From AC-32 sp963717725 (GTDB lineage Bacteria; Actinomycetota; Thermoleophilia; Gaiellales; Gaiellaceae), in contig CAVQWS010000024.1 of NCBI GenBank assembly GCA_963717725.1, positions 66,135 to 130,134 on the forward strand: a stretch of 64,000 nucleotides of DNA, in the 5' to 3' direction. A program made the position numbers and the translations under genes. Under the pieces are notes generated by a model. The model had not been told where the DNA came from. It searched no databases and was given only the letters and a program-made list of their open reading frames with translations. Within the stretch, counting starts at the first letter, position 1, and every line of letters starts with the position of its first letter. Of this stretch, positions 32,138-39,942 are shown one piece after another.

Positions 32138-33423
32138 CGCTTCGGCACGAGCTGGAAGCCGGGCTCCGCGTCCACGTCGCGCACGATCCAGCCCGCCGCT
32201 TCGATCTCGTCACGCAGCCGATCGCTCGTCTCGAAGTCCTTCAGCGCGCGAGCCTCCAGCCGGGCGCGCGCGAGCTCCTCCAGCTCGACTGGCGGCGCCG
32301 CAACTTCGGCCAGCGACTCGAGGCCGAAGATCTCGAGCCCGCGCCGCAGCAGATGGTGGTCGCGCCAGCCGTGCATGACGGCGAGCGCCTCGGGCGTGTT
32401 GAAGTCGTCCTCGAGCGCGGCCGCCAAAGCGTCCCAGTCGCCGCCTTCGGCCGACTCGCCGCGAAAGACGTTGCGGAAGCTCTCCGCCTGGGCGGCCGCC
32501 TGCTCGAGCACCTCGTCCGAGTAGTCGACCGGCTTGCGCCAGTGACCGCCAAGGAAGTAGACGAGCAGCGTCTCTCGTCCCCACTGGTCCAACGCATCGT
32601 GCAGCGAGACGATGTTGCCGAGCGACTTCGACATTTTCTCGCCGGCGAGCCGCAGGATCCCGTTGTGCATCCAGAGCTGCGCGAACGGATGCCCCAGCGA
32701 GCGCGACTGCGCGACCTCGTTCTCGTGGTGCGGGAAGATCAGGTCGAGCCCGCCCCCGTGGATCTCGAACACGGGCCCGAGGTGCTCCTCCGCCATCGCC
32801 GAGCACTCGATGTGCCAGCCCGGCCGCCCGCGGCCCCACGGCGAGTCCCACCACGTGTCCTCGCCCTCCTTGTGGGACTTCCAGAGCGCGAAGTCGCGTG
32901 GATCCTCCTTCAGCGCCGCCTCCTCGTCTTCCTCGGACGGGTTGCGCGTCGCCTCCTCGTCGCCGTGGCGGCCCGAGAGCCTGCCGTAGTCCGGGAAGCT
33001 CGCGACGCGGAAGTAGACGTCGCCTCCGGCCGGGTAGGCATGGCCCGACGAGACGAGCTGCTCGATCATCGCGACGATCTCCGGGATCGACTCGGTCGCC
33101 TTCGGCTCGACGTCCGGCCGGCCGAGCCCGAGGCCGCCCGTGTCCTCGACGTACCAGCCGCTCGCATCGGCCGCGAGCTTCGCGCTGGCGCCTGGGGCGG
33201 CCGCGTAGATCTTGTCGTTGATGTCGGTGATGTTCTCGGCCAGCTTCACGTCGTAGCCCGTGCGCTCGAGCCACCGCTTCAGCCACAGCGAGATCACGAA
33301 CGGGCGCGCGTTGCCGATGTGGATGCGCTGGTAGACGGTCGGCCCGCAAAAGTACATCCGGATCGGGCCCGGCGGCGGCGGCAGCTCCCGCAATCCCCGC
33401 GTGGATGTGTCGTAGATGCGCAT
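32134..33423 (-). CDS. cysS: Cysteine-tRNA ligase
   Basis: The 429-residue class I synthetase attaches cysteine to tRNA-Cys. It shows the HIGH-type motif RIHIGNARPFV, the KMSKS motif GEKMSKSLGNIV, and zinc ligands in MYFCGPTVY, WHIECSAM and FPHHENEVAQS. A C-terminal DALR-like helical domain follows. It is slightly shorter than E. coli CysRS (461). ATG 33423 is chosen from the conserved start RIYDTSTRGLREL. It heads the cysS-rlmB-yacP operon. Confidence 0.94.
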   Translation of the reverse strand: MRIYDTSTRGLRELPPPPGPIRMYFCGPTVYQRIHIGNARPFVISLWLKRWLERTGYDVKLAENITDINDKIYAAAPGASAKLAADASGWYVEDTGGLGLGRPDVEPKATESIPEIVAMIEQLVSSGHAYPAGGDVYFRVASFPDYGRLSGRHGDEEATRNPSEEDEEAALKEDPRDFALWKSHKEGEDTWWDSPWGRGRPGWHIECSAMAEEHLGPVFEIHGGGLDLIFPHHENEVAQSRSLGHPFAQLWMHNGILRLAGEKMSKSLGNIVSLHDALDQWGRETLLVYFLGGHWRKPVDYSDEVLEQAAAQAESFRNVFRGESAEGGDWDALAAALEDDFNTPEALAVMHGWRDHHLLRRGLEIFGLESLAEVAAPPVELEELARARLEARALKDFETSDRLRDEIEAAGWIVRDVDAEPGFQLVPKR

Positions 33424-33463
33424 TGACACCGTTTCTACCGTACGTGCGTACAGAATGAGACCG

Positions 33464-34459
33464 ATGCCGCGCGTCACGGTCTTCATCCCGACGTACAACC
33501 GTGCAGGCCTGCTGCCGGAGGCGATCAAGAGCGTGCTCGGTCAGACCTACGACGACTTCAAGCTCGTGGTCTCGGACAACGCCTCGGACGACTCGACGAC
33601 GGAGATCGTCGCCTCGTTCGACGACCCCCGGCTCGAGTACGTGCGCCAGCCAGAGAACCTCGGCCTGCTCGGCAACCACAACTGGTTCCTGCAACGGATC
33701 GAGACCGACTACGCACTGATCTTGGCGGACGACGATCTCGTCTACCCGGGGGCCCTCGAGCGCTCGGTCGCCGAGCTGGACCGCCTGCCTCGCGCCGGCG
33801 TCGTGCATGCCGACTTCGATGTGATCGACGAGAACGGCAGCGTGCTTCTACCCCACACGAACTGGACGTACGGGATCGAGGAGGACAAGGTCGAGAGCGC
33901 GCAGGAATTCATCACCGAGTCGATGAAGTGGTCCTGCCGCGTGTGTGCCTCCACCGCACTGATGCGCAGCGAGGCACTACCTGCGGACGGGATGAGCGCC
34001 GACGACTTTCCGGCAATCGACTTCGGAATGTGGCTGCACATGGCCGGCGCAGGCTGGGAGTTCGCCTTCGTGGACGAGACGCTCGGCGCCTACCGCATCC
34101 ACAGCAGCAGCCACTCGGCGGCGTTCGGTCCGCCCCAGGGGCCTGGCTACGTGCAGGGGATCGAGATCGTCTCGCGCCTGATGACCATCAAGCTGCGCTT
34201 CCTCGACACGCACAACGGCCGGATCGCAGAGCCTCAGAAGCTGCAGCGTCTGGCCAGACAGGCGAGGCGGCACGAGCTCGTCGTGCTGGCGCGGAACCTC
34301 ACGCTGCCCGAGCGAAAACCGGGGCCGACCTTCCGCGCGCTCTCGGCCGCGGTTCGCGCCGATCCCCGAGTACTGCTCGAGAGCCCCGCCTGGAAGCTCG
34401 CAGGCGCGAGCCTGCTCGGGCCGCGCCTGGTCGAGCGGATCAAGGAAAGCTCCCCGTAA
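33464..34459 (+). CDS. Glycosyltransferase family 2
   Basis: A 331-residue GT-A enzyme begins PRVTVFIPTYNRAGLLPEAI, then VVSDNASDDST and the DxD-type motif LILADDDLVYPGAL. The acceptor region includes WSCRVCASTALMRSEALP. It probably adds a sugar to a surface polysaccharide. It is on the plus strand between cysS and gltX, which breaks an otherwise conserved minus-strand block. It looks intact, unlike the next gene. ATG 33455 is an alternative start. A TTGACA overlaps the cysS start codon but lacks a well-placed minus-10. Confidence 0.85.
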   Translation: MPRVTVFIPTYNRAGLLPEAIKSVLGQTYDDFKLVVSDNASDDSTTEIVASFDDPRLEYVRQPENLGLLGNHNWFLQRIETDYALILADDDLVYPGALERSVAELDRLPRAGVVHADFDVIDENGSVLLPHTNWTYGIEEDKVESAQEFITESMKWSCRVCASTALMRSEALPADGMSADDFPAIDFGMWLHMAGAGWEFAFVDETLGAYRIHSSSHSAAFGPPQGPGYVQGIEIVSRLMTIKLRFLDTHNGRIAEPQKLQRLARQARRHELVVLARNLTLPERKPGPTFRALSAAVRADPRVLLESPAWKLAGASLLGPRLVERIKESSP

Positions 34460-34461
34460 AG

Positions 34462-34942
34462 GTGGCGATCCTCGCGGGCGGCTTGGGAGCCGCATCCAGG
34501 AGGAGACGGAAATCAAGCCCAAGCCGATGGTCGAGATCGGCGGGCGCCCGATCCTCTGGCACATCATGCGGATCTACGCCCACTACGGCTACGACGAGTT
34601 CGTGGTTGCGCTCGGCTACAAGAGCGACTACATCAAGCGCTGGATGCTCGAGTACTCGACCCTACAGGGCGACCTGACCGTCTCGCTCAAGGATGGGCAG
34701 GTACGCGTGCTCGAGGCGAGCGCGAGGACTGGACGGTCGCCCTCGTCGACATCGGGCTCGCGACCGAGACCGGCTACGAGCACGTCTCGTACTTCTCGCC
34801 GGGGTCGCTCGCGCGGCTCTTTCGTGCCACCGGCTTCGAGCCGCTCGTGCTCGAGCTCGAGTACGACGACCAGTACATCCTGATCGAGGCGCGCCCCGGG
34901 GACGGCGGGCGGGCGCAGGCGCGAGAAGGAGCCGGCCGATGA
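34462..34942 (+). pseudogene. rfbF: Broken rfbF-like sugar nucleotidyltransferase fused to a methyltransferase C-terminus
   Basis: The locus starts VAILAGGLG, shifts frame to RIQEETEIKPKPMVEIGGRP and ILWHIMRIYAHYGYDEFVVA (glucose-1-phosphate cytidylyltransferase N-terminus), then shifts again near 34722 into EDWTVALVDIGLATETG. After that it abruptly reads YEHVSYFSPGSLARLFRATG and FEPLVLELEYDDQYILIEAR, resembling the C-terminus of a sugar C-methyltransferase. Two one-base losses and a chimeric junction near 34770 are needed to explain it. It is therefore a decayed remnant, or a misassembly, of a CDP-sugar pathway. No active enzyme is expected. Confidence 0.75.
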
Positions 34943-35016
34943 ACCCCGTCTACCTTGAGGAGATCGACGGTGCGCTCTCAGAACTCGGCGTCGAGGCGCG
35001 GCTCGAGCCTGTCTGA
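34939..35016 (+). pseudogene. Truncated 25-codon start of a lost gene
   Basis: ATG 34939 overlaps the stop of the chimeric pseudogene (ATGA), and the frame reads NPVYLEEIDGALSELGVEAR before a stop inside the gltX 3' end. The overlap and composition look like the beginning of the next gene in a polysaccharide operon, cut off where gltX begins. Too short to identify. Confidence 0.35.
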
Positions 35017-35997
35017 GCGCCGGAACGCCGCCTCCATACGGCGTAGCACCTCGTCGTGCGGCAGTGCCGCCAGCACCGTCCAGAGCTCGGGCCCACGCGA
35101 GCGGCCGGTCAGGGCGAGACGCAGGGCGCGCAGGTCGCCGCCGACGGCCTTCAGCTCGCGAACCGTCTCTCGCGGCTCCCCACCGGCGAGCTGGGCAAAG
35201 CGCTCGAGGGTGGGGCGCGCGTCCTCGGGGAGCGTGACCGGCTCGGGCTCGAGGATCTGGCTCGCGAACTCGCGCGCCTCGTTCAGGTCACGTGCACCTC
35301 GGAGCGCCGGCGCGAGCTCGAGCGGCGCGCCGACACGGGCGGTCAGCTCCTCGTCGGAGAGCGCGCCGATGGTGTCGGTCGCCAGCCGCCGGATCCGCGG
35401 CAGGTCGTAGTGCACGTCGTGACGCGGGATCCCGAGCTCCTCCAGGTACGCACGCACGGCCTCCGCCGGGATCCCGGCCTCGCGCAGCTGCGCGACGGTC
35501 GCGCCCTCGGCGCGCTTAGAGAGCTTCTTGCCGTCCTCGCCGAGGATCAGGCCGTGGTGAATGAACTCCGGTGGGGTCGCCCCGAGGGCCTCGAACAGCC
35601 GCCGGTGCAGCTCCTCGTTCGAGCGGTGGTCGTTGCCGCGCACGACGTGCGTGATGTCGAAGTCGATGTCGTCCACCACACTCGCCAGGTGGTAGGTCGG
35701 CGAGCCGTCCTCGCGCACGAGCGTCACGCCGTCGAAGCGCTCACCGAGCGGCGCCCCGGCCTCGAGGTGACGCTCGCGCCGCTCGCTCTGGCGCACCGGG
35801 CCTTCGTCCCAATCGAGCCCGAGCCACGCGAGGTCGCGCAGCAGCTCCTCCTCGCCGCTGGGCACGTTGCGAGCCGGGTCGGTGTCGTCGATCCGCAGCA
35901 GCAGCCAGTCGGCGAGCGACCGCGCCGCGACCGCGCTGAGCGCGTTGCCGACGTGGAGCGACCCGGTCGGGCTGGGAGCGAAGCGTGTGCGCCTCAT
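34978..35997 (-). CDS. gltX: Glutamate-tRNA ligase, compact form
   Basis: The 339-residue class I synthetase has the HIGH-type motif SPTGSLHVGNALSAV, LLRIDDTDPARNV, and the KMSKS-type motif GKKLSKRAEGATV, with HVVRGNDHRSNEELHRRLFE. After VRQSERRERH it goes directly to the Rossmann continuation, so roughly 80 residues of the usual connective-peptide/zinc region are missing, and the anticodon-binding part is short (usual length about 470). It resembles Glu-Q-tRNA(Asp) synthetase in size but retains C-terminal helices (GDLRALRLALTGRSRGPEL). It is likely a true, minimal GluRS. TAGATT lies 7 nt before the ATG. Confidence 0.82.
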   Translation of the reverse strand: MRRTRFAPSPTGSLHVGNALSAVAARSLADWLLLRIDDTDPARNVPSGEEELLRDLAWLGLDWDEGPVRQSERRERHLEAGAPLGERFDGVTLVREDGSPTYHLASVVDDIDFDITHVVRGNDHRSNEELHRRLFEALGATPPEFIHHGLILGEDGKKLSKRAEGATVAQLREAGIPAEAVRAYLEELGIPRHDVHYDLPRIRRLATDTIGALSDEELTARVGAPLELAPALRGARDLNEAREFASQILEPEPVTLPEDARPTLERFAQLAGGEPRETVRELKAVGGDLRALRLALTGRSRGPELWTVLAALPHDEVLRRMEAAFRRSDRLEPRLDAEF

Positions 35998-36007
35998 GGC
36001 GCGGAAT

Positions 36008-37282
36008 CTAGCGACCGTTGCGATAGGTGAGCGCCGCGGCCAGCACCGGGTCGCCGCCGCGGAAGAACGCCGTCGAGCTGAGCGGCACTCGGACCTTCGG
36101 CTCGATTCCGACTCGCGTGTCCGCCGCGAAGCTCTTCTGCCAGTACCTCGTCGCGATGTTCACATACACGCCCGCGACGGGTAGATCGATCCCCGTTGCG
36201 TCACCGTAGAGGTTCGGGGCGCCGCCCGAGGTCTCGCCGACGAAGATGGCCCGCGTGCGCCGCTCGAGGTCGGTGATGAAGTTCGCCGCCGCCGAGAAGG
36301 TGCTGCGGGAAATCAGCACGGCGAGCCTTCCCGGCCGGTTTACGGCCTTGGAGCGCAGCGCGGAGAACAGTGGCGCATAGGTGTGGTTGTCGCCGCCGGG
36401 GTTGAGCCGGACGTCGACGACCACCCGCCGTACCTTCCGCTGCCGCGCGAGACGCAGGACGCGCTGCGCCTCTGGATAGGTCGAGCCGACCGTCATGTTG
36501 TAGCCGACGAAGACGACCCTGCCGCGGTCGACGGTCGTGACGTAGTGGTCCTCGCCGCGGCGTCGCAGGTAGAGCGGCTTCGGACGTTTCGGCAACGCGT
36601 AGACGAACGACGGGAAGAGCGGTTGCATCAGTCGCACATAGGCGGCGGCGGTGACCGGCGCGACCGTCACCTGCTGTGGCGGGGCGCCGGGGCGCTGGAG
36701 GGTGAACGCTGCCGGGCCGGTCCCAGCTCGCAGCCCGAGGCCGTGGAGCACTTCGGCCGTCAGCAGGAAGCTCATGAAGCGGTCGTCGCGGGTCGCCTCG
36801 TTGTCACGCGGCACGAGCGGACGTACTTGCCGCTCGAGCTCGTCCGTCGGGATGCCGTCGAGCGCGAGCACTTTCGAGCCGACCAGCGACTCCCGCCCGG
36901 GCGCGGCGACGACGAAGAGGCCGTCGCTGAACTTGTAGAGGTAGAGCGGGAACAGGTGCAGCACGCGCTGGTGCTGCGAGTCGAGCGGGAAGATGCCGGA
37001 GTGGCCGTCGCGCTCGCCGAGCAGGCAGCTGAAGCGCATCAGCTCGACCAGGAGCTGGTCCTCCGTGAGGCCGTCCGCGCGAGCGGCGAGCTCGTCCGCC
37101 GCGGCCTGGAAGGCCGGCTCGGGCGTTGCGTGGAAGGGATCGGGGTGAGCGGTCCGGATTCGCTCCATGAGCAGGCGCACGTCGTCCGCTGCGGTCGGAG
37201 ACGCGGGATGCGCCGGGCCGCTCGCCCCGGCAGCGACGACCACTGCCCCGGCGAGAATCGTGAGCAGGATGCGCCGCGACAT
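36008..37282 (-). CDS. Secreted S41-family (tail-specific) peptidase-like protein
   Basis: The 424-residue precursor has a signal peptide (RRILLTILAGAVVVAAGASG), a helical N-terminal domain (DVRLLMERIRTAHPDPFHAT), and an S41 catalytic region with VVVDVRLNPGGDNHTYAPLF and the nucleophile segment ISRSTFSAAANF, ending FVGETSGGAPNLYGDA. It acts outside the membrane; the substrate is unknown. It is divergent from the XRE-cupin regulator across 47 bp with a likely shared operator. Confidence 0.83.
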   Translation of the reverse strand: MSRRILLTILAGAVVVAAGASGPAHPASPTAADDVRLLMERIRTAHPDPFHATPEPAFQAAADELAARADGLTEDQLLVELMRFSCLLGERDGHSGIFPLDSQHQRVLHLFPLYLYKFSDGLFVVAAPGRESLVGSKVLALDGIPTDELERQVRPLVPRDNEATRDDRFMSFLLTAEVLHGLGLRAGTGPAAFTLQRPGAPPQQVTVAPVTAAAYVRLMQPLFPSFVYALPKRPKPLYLRRRGEDHYVTTVDRGRVVFVGYNMTVGSTYPEAQRVLRLARQRKVRRVVVDVRLNPGGDNHTYAPLFSALRSKAVNRPGRLAVLISRSTFSAAANFITDLERRTRAIFVGETSGGAPNLYGDATGIDLPVAGVYVNIATRYWQKSFAADTRVGIEPKVRVPLSSTAFFRGGDPVLAAALTYRNGR

Positions 37283-37291
37283 GAGGCTGAC

Positions 37292-37306
37292 TTTAGCACT
37301 ACTAAA
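37292..37306. promoter_or_regulatory. Inverted repeat operator candidate between S41 peptidase and XRE-cupin genes
   Basis: TTTAG-N5-CTAAA (37292-37306) is a perfect inverted repeat in the 47-bp divergent gap. Ten to 25 nt downstream, TACACT (37318-37323) lies 6 nt before the XRE ATG, suggesting a leaderless promoter that a bound protein could cover. AT-rich palindromes are rare in this window. Confidence 0.5.
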
Positions 37307-37329
37307 ATCAATATGCCTACACTTAACCG

Positions 37330-37902
37330 ATGAGCAGCGTTGACACAGGCGAGATTCGGGTCGGCGCGCGACTCCGCGCACGGCGGCTGGAGGTCGGGCT
37401 GACGATGAGCGAAGTCGCCGCGCGGAGCGGCCTGACCGCCGGCTTCATCAGCCAGCTCGAGCGCGACCTGACCTCCGCCTCCCTGTCCTCGCTCTACCGC
37501 ATCTGCGCGGTGCTCGGCCTGCGCGTGGGCAGTCTGATCGACGACGTGCCCGCGGGCAGGCTGATCCGCCGCGACGACCAGGCGCGCCGCTCGCTGGCGC
37601 TCGGCAACGCCGAGCACCTGCTGCTCAGCCCGGGCGACGAGCGTCGCTTCCACGTCACCGAGTCGCATATCCCGCCGGGCGGGAGCGCCGGCGAGGAGCT
37701 CTACACGCTCCCCGCCGACGTCGAGCTGGTCTACGTGCTCAGCGGCTCTCTCGAGCTACAGGTCGGCGACGAGCTGCACGAGCTCGAGGAAGGCGACACG
37801 CTCAGCTACTCGCCGCGCGACCCACACACCTGGCGGAATCCGTCCGAGACGGACGAGGCGGTCGTGCTCTGGATCGCCCTGCCCAATCCCTACGTCGTCT
37901 AG
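37330..37902 (+). CDS. XRE-family transcriptional regulator with C-terminal cupin domain
   Basis: The 190-residue protein has an N-terminal HTH_3 domain (VGARLRARRLEVGLTMSEVA, then GLTAGFISQLERDLTSASLS) and a cupin_2 sensor domain (DVELVYVLSGSLELQVGDEL, then LEEGDTLSYSPRDPHTWRNP). Such regulators respond to small ligands, often amino acids, polyamines or sugars. It probably controls itself and the divergent S41 peptidase through the repeat at 37292-37306. The 3' end overlaps the convergent acetyltransferase by 4 nt. Confidence 0.88.
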   Translation: MSSVDTGEIRVGARLRARRLEVGLTMSEVAARSGLTAGFISQLERDLTSASLSSLYRICAVLGLRVGSLIDDVPAGRLIRRDDQARRSLALGNAEHLLLSPGDERRFHVTESHIPPGGSAGEELYTLPADVELVYVLSGSLELQVGDELHELEEGDTLSYSPRDPHTWRNPSETDEAVVLWIALPNPYVV

Positions 37903-38363
37903 AGCGCGATCGAGTAGCCGACGTCGATCGGCTTCGGCGGGAACGGAACGACCCGCGAGCTGCCGTTCTCGACCCAGCCGAGACGCTCATAGAAGCGCCG
38001 CGCACGGTCGTTGTGCTCGAGCACCCAGAGGTGACAGCGCGTGCAGCCGCCGGCGCGCTGGCGCGCGAGCACCTCGTCGTGCAGCGCTCGGCCGACGCTC
38101 CGGTTCCACCACTGCGGCAGCACGTAGAGGCTGTCGAGCCATTCGGTGCGGCAGGCGGCGACGCCCGCGGCGGCACCATCCTCCTCGGCCACGAGCACGG
38201 CCACGTCGCCGTCGGCGAGGAAGTCCTCCCAGCGCTGGGCGACCACGTCGGTCGGGTACGGGTAGAGCTCCGGGGGGAAGATGTGCGCGTAGCCTGCGAG
38301 CGAGGCATCCCGCTGGATCGCCGCCAGCGCCGCCGCCTCGTCCGGCCGCGCCTCCCTGATCAC
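37899..38363 (-). CDS. GNAT-family N-acetyltransferase
   Basis: The 154-residue protein starts IREARPDEAAALAAIQRDAS, with motif A as LYVLPQWWNRSVGRALHDEV and motif B as LWVLEHNDRARRFYERLGW. It transfers acetyl from acetyl-CoA to an amine; the substrate is unknown. The GTG start overlaps the stop of the upstream dienelactone hydrolase gene (GTGA), so the two are coupled. Confidence 0.85.
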   Translation of the reverse strand: MIREARPDEAAALAAIQRDASLAGYAHIFPPELYPYPTDVVAQRWEDFLADGDVAVLVAEEDGAAAGVAACRTEWLDSLYVLPQWWNRSVGRALHDEVLARQRAGGCTRCHLWVLEHNDRARRFYERLGWVENGSSRVVPFPPKPIDVGYSIAL

Positions 38364-39115
38364 TGGCCGTGTCGCTCGATCAGCTCGAGCGTCCGGTTCC
38401 AGGCGTCCTCGGAAGCGCCTGCGAACTCGTCCTGCTTGCGGTCGAAGAAGCTGTGCGGCGCGCCCTCGTACACGACGAGCTCGTGCTCGACCCCCGCTTC
38501 CGAGAGCGCCTGCTCGAACGCCTCGTTGTCGGCGGGCGTGATGTTCTGGTCGGCGCCGGCCTGGAGGGCGAGGATCGGTGCGTCCATCTTCGAGACGAGC
38601 TGCACGGGGCCGGACGAGCCGTCAGCCGCGGCGCCAGGCCGGCCGTAGAACCCGACCGCGCCGGCGAGACCGTGCCCGGACGCGGCAGCGAGCCAGGATT
38701 GGCGGCCGCCCATGCAGAAGCCGACGGTGAAGACCGACTCGACGCGCAGCGAGCGCACGTGCTCAACGGCAGCGGCGACGTCGGCCTGGATCTGCTCCGG
38801 CGTGACGGCCTCCACGTGCGGCCTGTACTCGAAGTCGTCGCCGCGCTTCTCCGTTCCGGCCGTGCGGCCGAAGTAGTCGAATGCGAGCGCCGGGTAGCCG
38901 CGTTCGGCGAAGCGCAGGGCCAGTTCCTCGTAGAAGCGGTAGAGGCCGCGCACGTCCGGCAGGATCACGACGCCCTTCGCCGAGGGCTCCTCGGGAGTGG
39001 CCAGAAAGGCGGCGAAGCGGTTCCCGTCGCGCGCCTCAAGCACGAGGTCGTCGTGCGAGACCGCCGCGCCGGAGATGACCGGGATCGGCGGCGAGGAATC
39101 GAGGTCGAAGCACAT
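38360..39115 (-). CDS. Dienelactone hydrolase family protein
   Basis: The 251-residue alpha/beta hydrolase has the DLH triad: nucleophile Cys in GFCMGGRQSW, Asp in AGADQNITPADN and His in GAPHSFFDRK, with VILPDVRGLYRFYEELALRF near the N-terminus. The family hydrolyses dienelactones and related esters. It forms a two-gene unit with the acetyltransferase. Confidence 0.87.
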   Translation of the reverse strand: MCFDLDSSPPIPVISGAAVSHDDLVLEARDGNRFAAFLATPEEPSAKGVVILPDVRGLYRFYEELALRFAERGYPALAFDYFGRTAGTEKRGDDFEYRPHVEAVTPEQIQADVAAAVEHVRSLRVESVFTVGFCMGGRQSWLAAASGHGLAGAVGFYGRPGAAADGSSGPVQLVSKMDAPILALQAGADQNITPADNEAFEQALSEAGVEHELVVYEGAPHSFFDRKQDEFAGASEDAWNRTLELIERHGQ

Positions 39116-39150
39116 ACGACCCGAACGCTACGGGAAGGGTCGTGGACCGG

Positions 39151-39393
39151 CTACAGGAATCGCAGCAGGCGCTTCCGGTCTAGGAGAAGGTCGATCAGGT
39201 GGTCCTCCGTGTCGACGTCGGCGATCGCGTCGGCCGGGACGACGAAGTGATGGTGCACGAACCGACCCGACCGCATCGCCAGGGCATCCGGCCGGTCGGG
39301 GCCTGTGCCGTAAAGTGGTGCCTCGACGAGGCCGATGACCCGGCCGTCCGGGTCGCGAACCGCGAAGCCGACGGTGTCCTCAATCTCCGTCAC
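39151..39393 (-). CDS. Small PRC-barrel-like protein
   Basis: The 80-residue product begins TEIEDTVGFAVRDPDGRVIG and includes GRFVHHHFVVPADAIADVDT, then HLIDLLLDRKRLLRFL. The DGRVIG-VPADAI pattern is typical of PRC-barrel domains, small beta barrels that bind RNA or protein partners. The GTG start lies inside the 3' end of the YbaK-type gene (14-nt overlap). Role unknown. Confidence 0.6.
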   Translation of the reverse strand: MTEIEDTVGFAVRDPDGRVIGLVEAPLYGTGPDRPDALAMRSGRFVHHHFVVPADAIADVDTEDHLIDLLLDRKRLLRFL

Positions 39394-39874
39394 GGCTGTC
39401 CAGCGCGAGATCGGCGACCTCGGCGGAGGCGAGCGACAGCAGGTCACCCGTACGCAAACGGACGGACTCGCCGTGCGTCCCCGCGTCGAGCAGGATGAAC
39501 GTGTTGTCGAGCACGCGCTGGTCGACGAGGACGCGGTCGTGAGCGCCGCCGACCGGCGGCACCGCGCCGAGCTCGAACTCGGGATACGCGCCGACCAGCT
39601 CAACTTCGCTCGCCAGCGTGACCTCTTGCGTGCCCAGCACGTTTCGCGCCTTGCCGAGGTCGAGTCGGTCCACGGCCTCCAGCACGGCACGGACGTAACC
39701 GGCCGGCGTGGAGAGGATCAGCGTCTTCACGACCTGATGCGGATCGGAATTCAACGCCTCCGCCTCGGCCATTGCCGTCTCGCTGTGCCGGTGCGGAAAG
39801 AGCTCGTACGCGACATGCTCCCGCTTGAGCGCCGCGATCAATGCGTCTGCCGGTTGGTGTGTGGTCGTGGACAT
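39380..39874 (-). CDS. YbaK/EbsC-type aminoacyl-tRNA deacylase
   Basis: The 164-residue protein starts STTTHQPADALIAALKREHV, with the catalytic lysine in DPHQVVKTLILSTPAGY and the conserved GAVPPVGGAHDRVLVDQRVL. Members hydrolyse mischarged aminoacyl-tRNAs such as Cys-tRNA(Pro). ATG 39874 has a strong AAGGAGG site 4 nt upstream; an in-frame ATG at 39946 overlapping the porB stop would add 24 residues. It is downstream of the oxidoreductase operon. Confidence 0.83.
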   Translation of the reverse strand: MSTTTHQPADALIAALKREHVAYELFPHRHSETAMAEAEALNSDPHQVVKTLILSTPAGYVRAVLEAVDRLDLGKARNVLGTQEVTLASEVELVGAYPEFELGAVPPVGGAHDRVLVDQRVLDNTFILLDAGTHGESVRLRTGDLLSLASAEVADLALDSRDGD

Positions 39875-39942
39875 CGGACCTCCTTGGCGCAGAATGCGAA
39901 CAGGATTTTCGACGAGCTTGACGCCGGTCTCCAGCGGCCCGT

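Noticed and set aside
33423..33454. TTGACA near the GT2 gene as a promoter
   Set aside because: No minus-10 hexamer at 16-18 bp; it coincides with the cysS start codon region.
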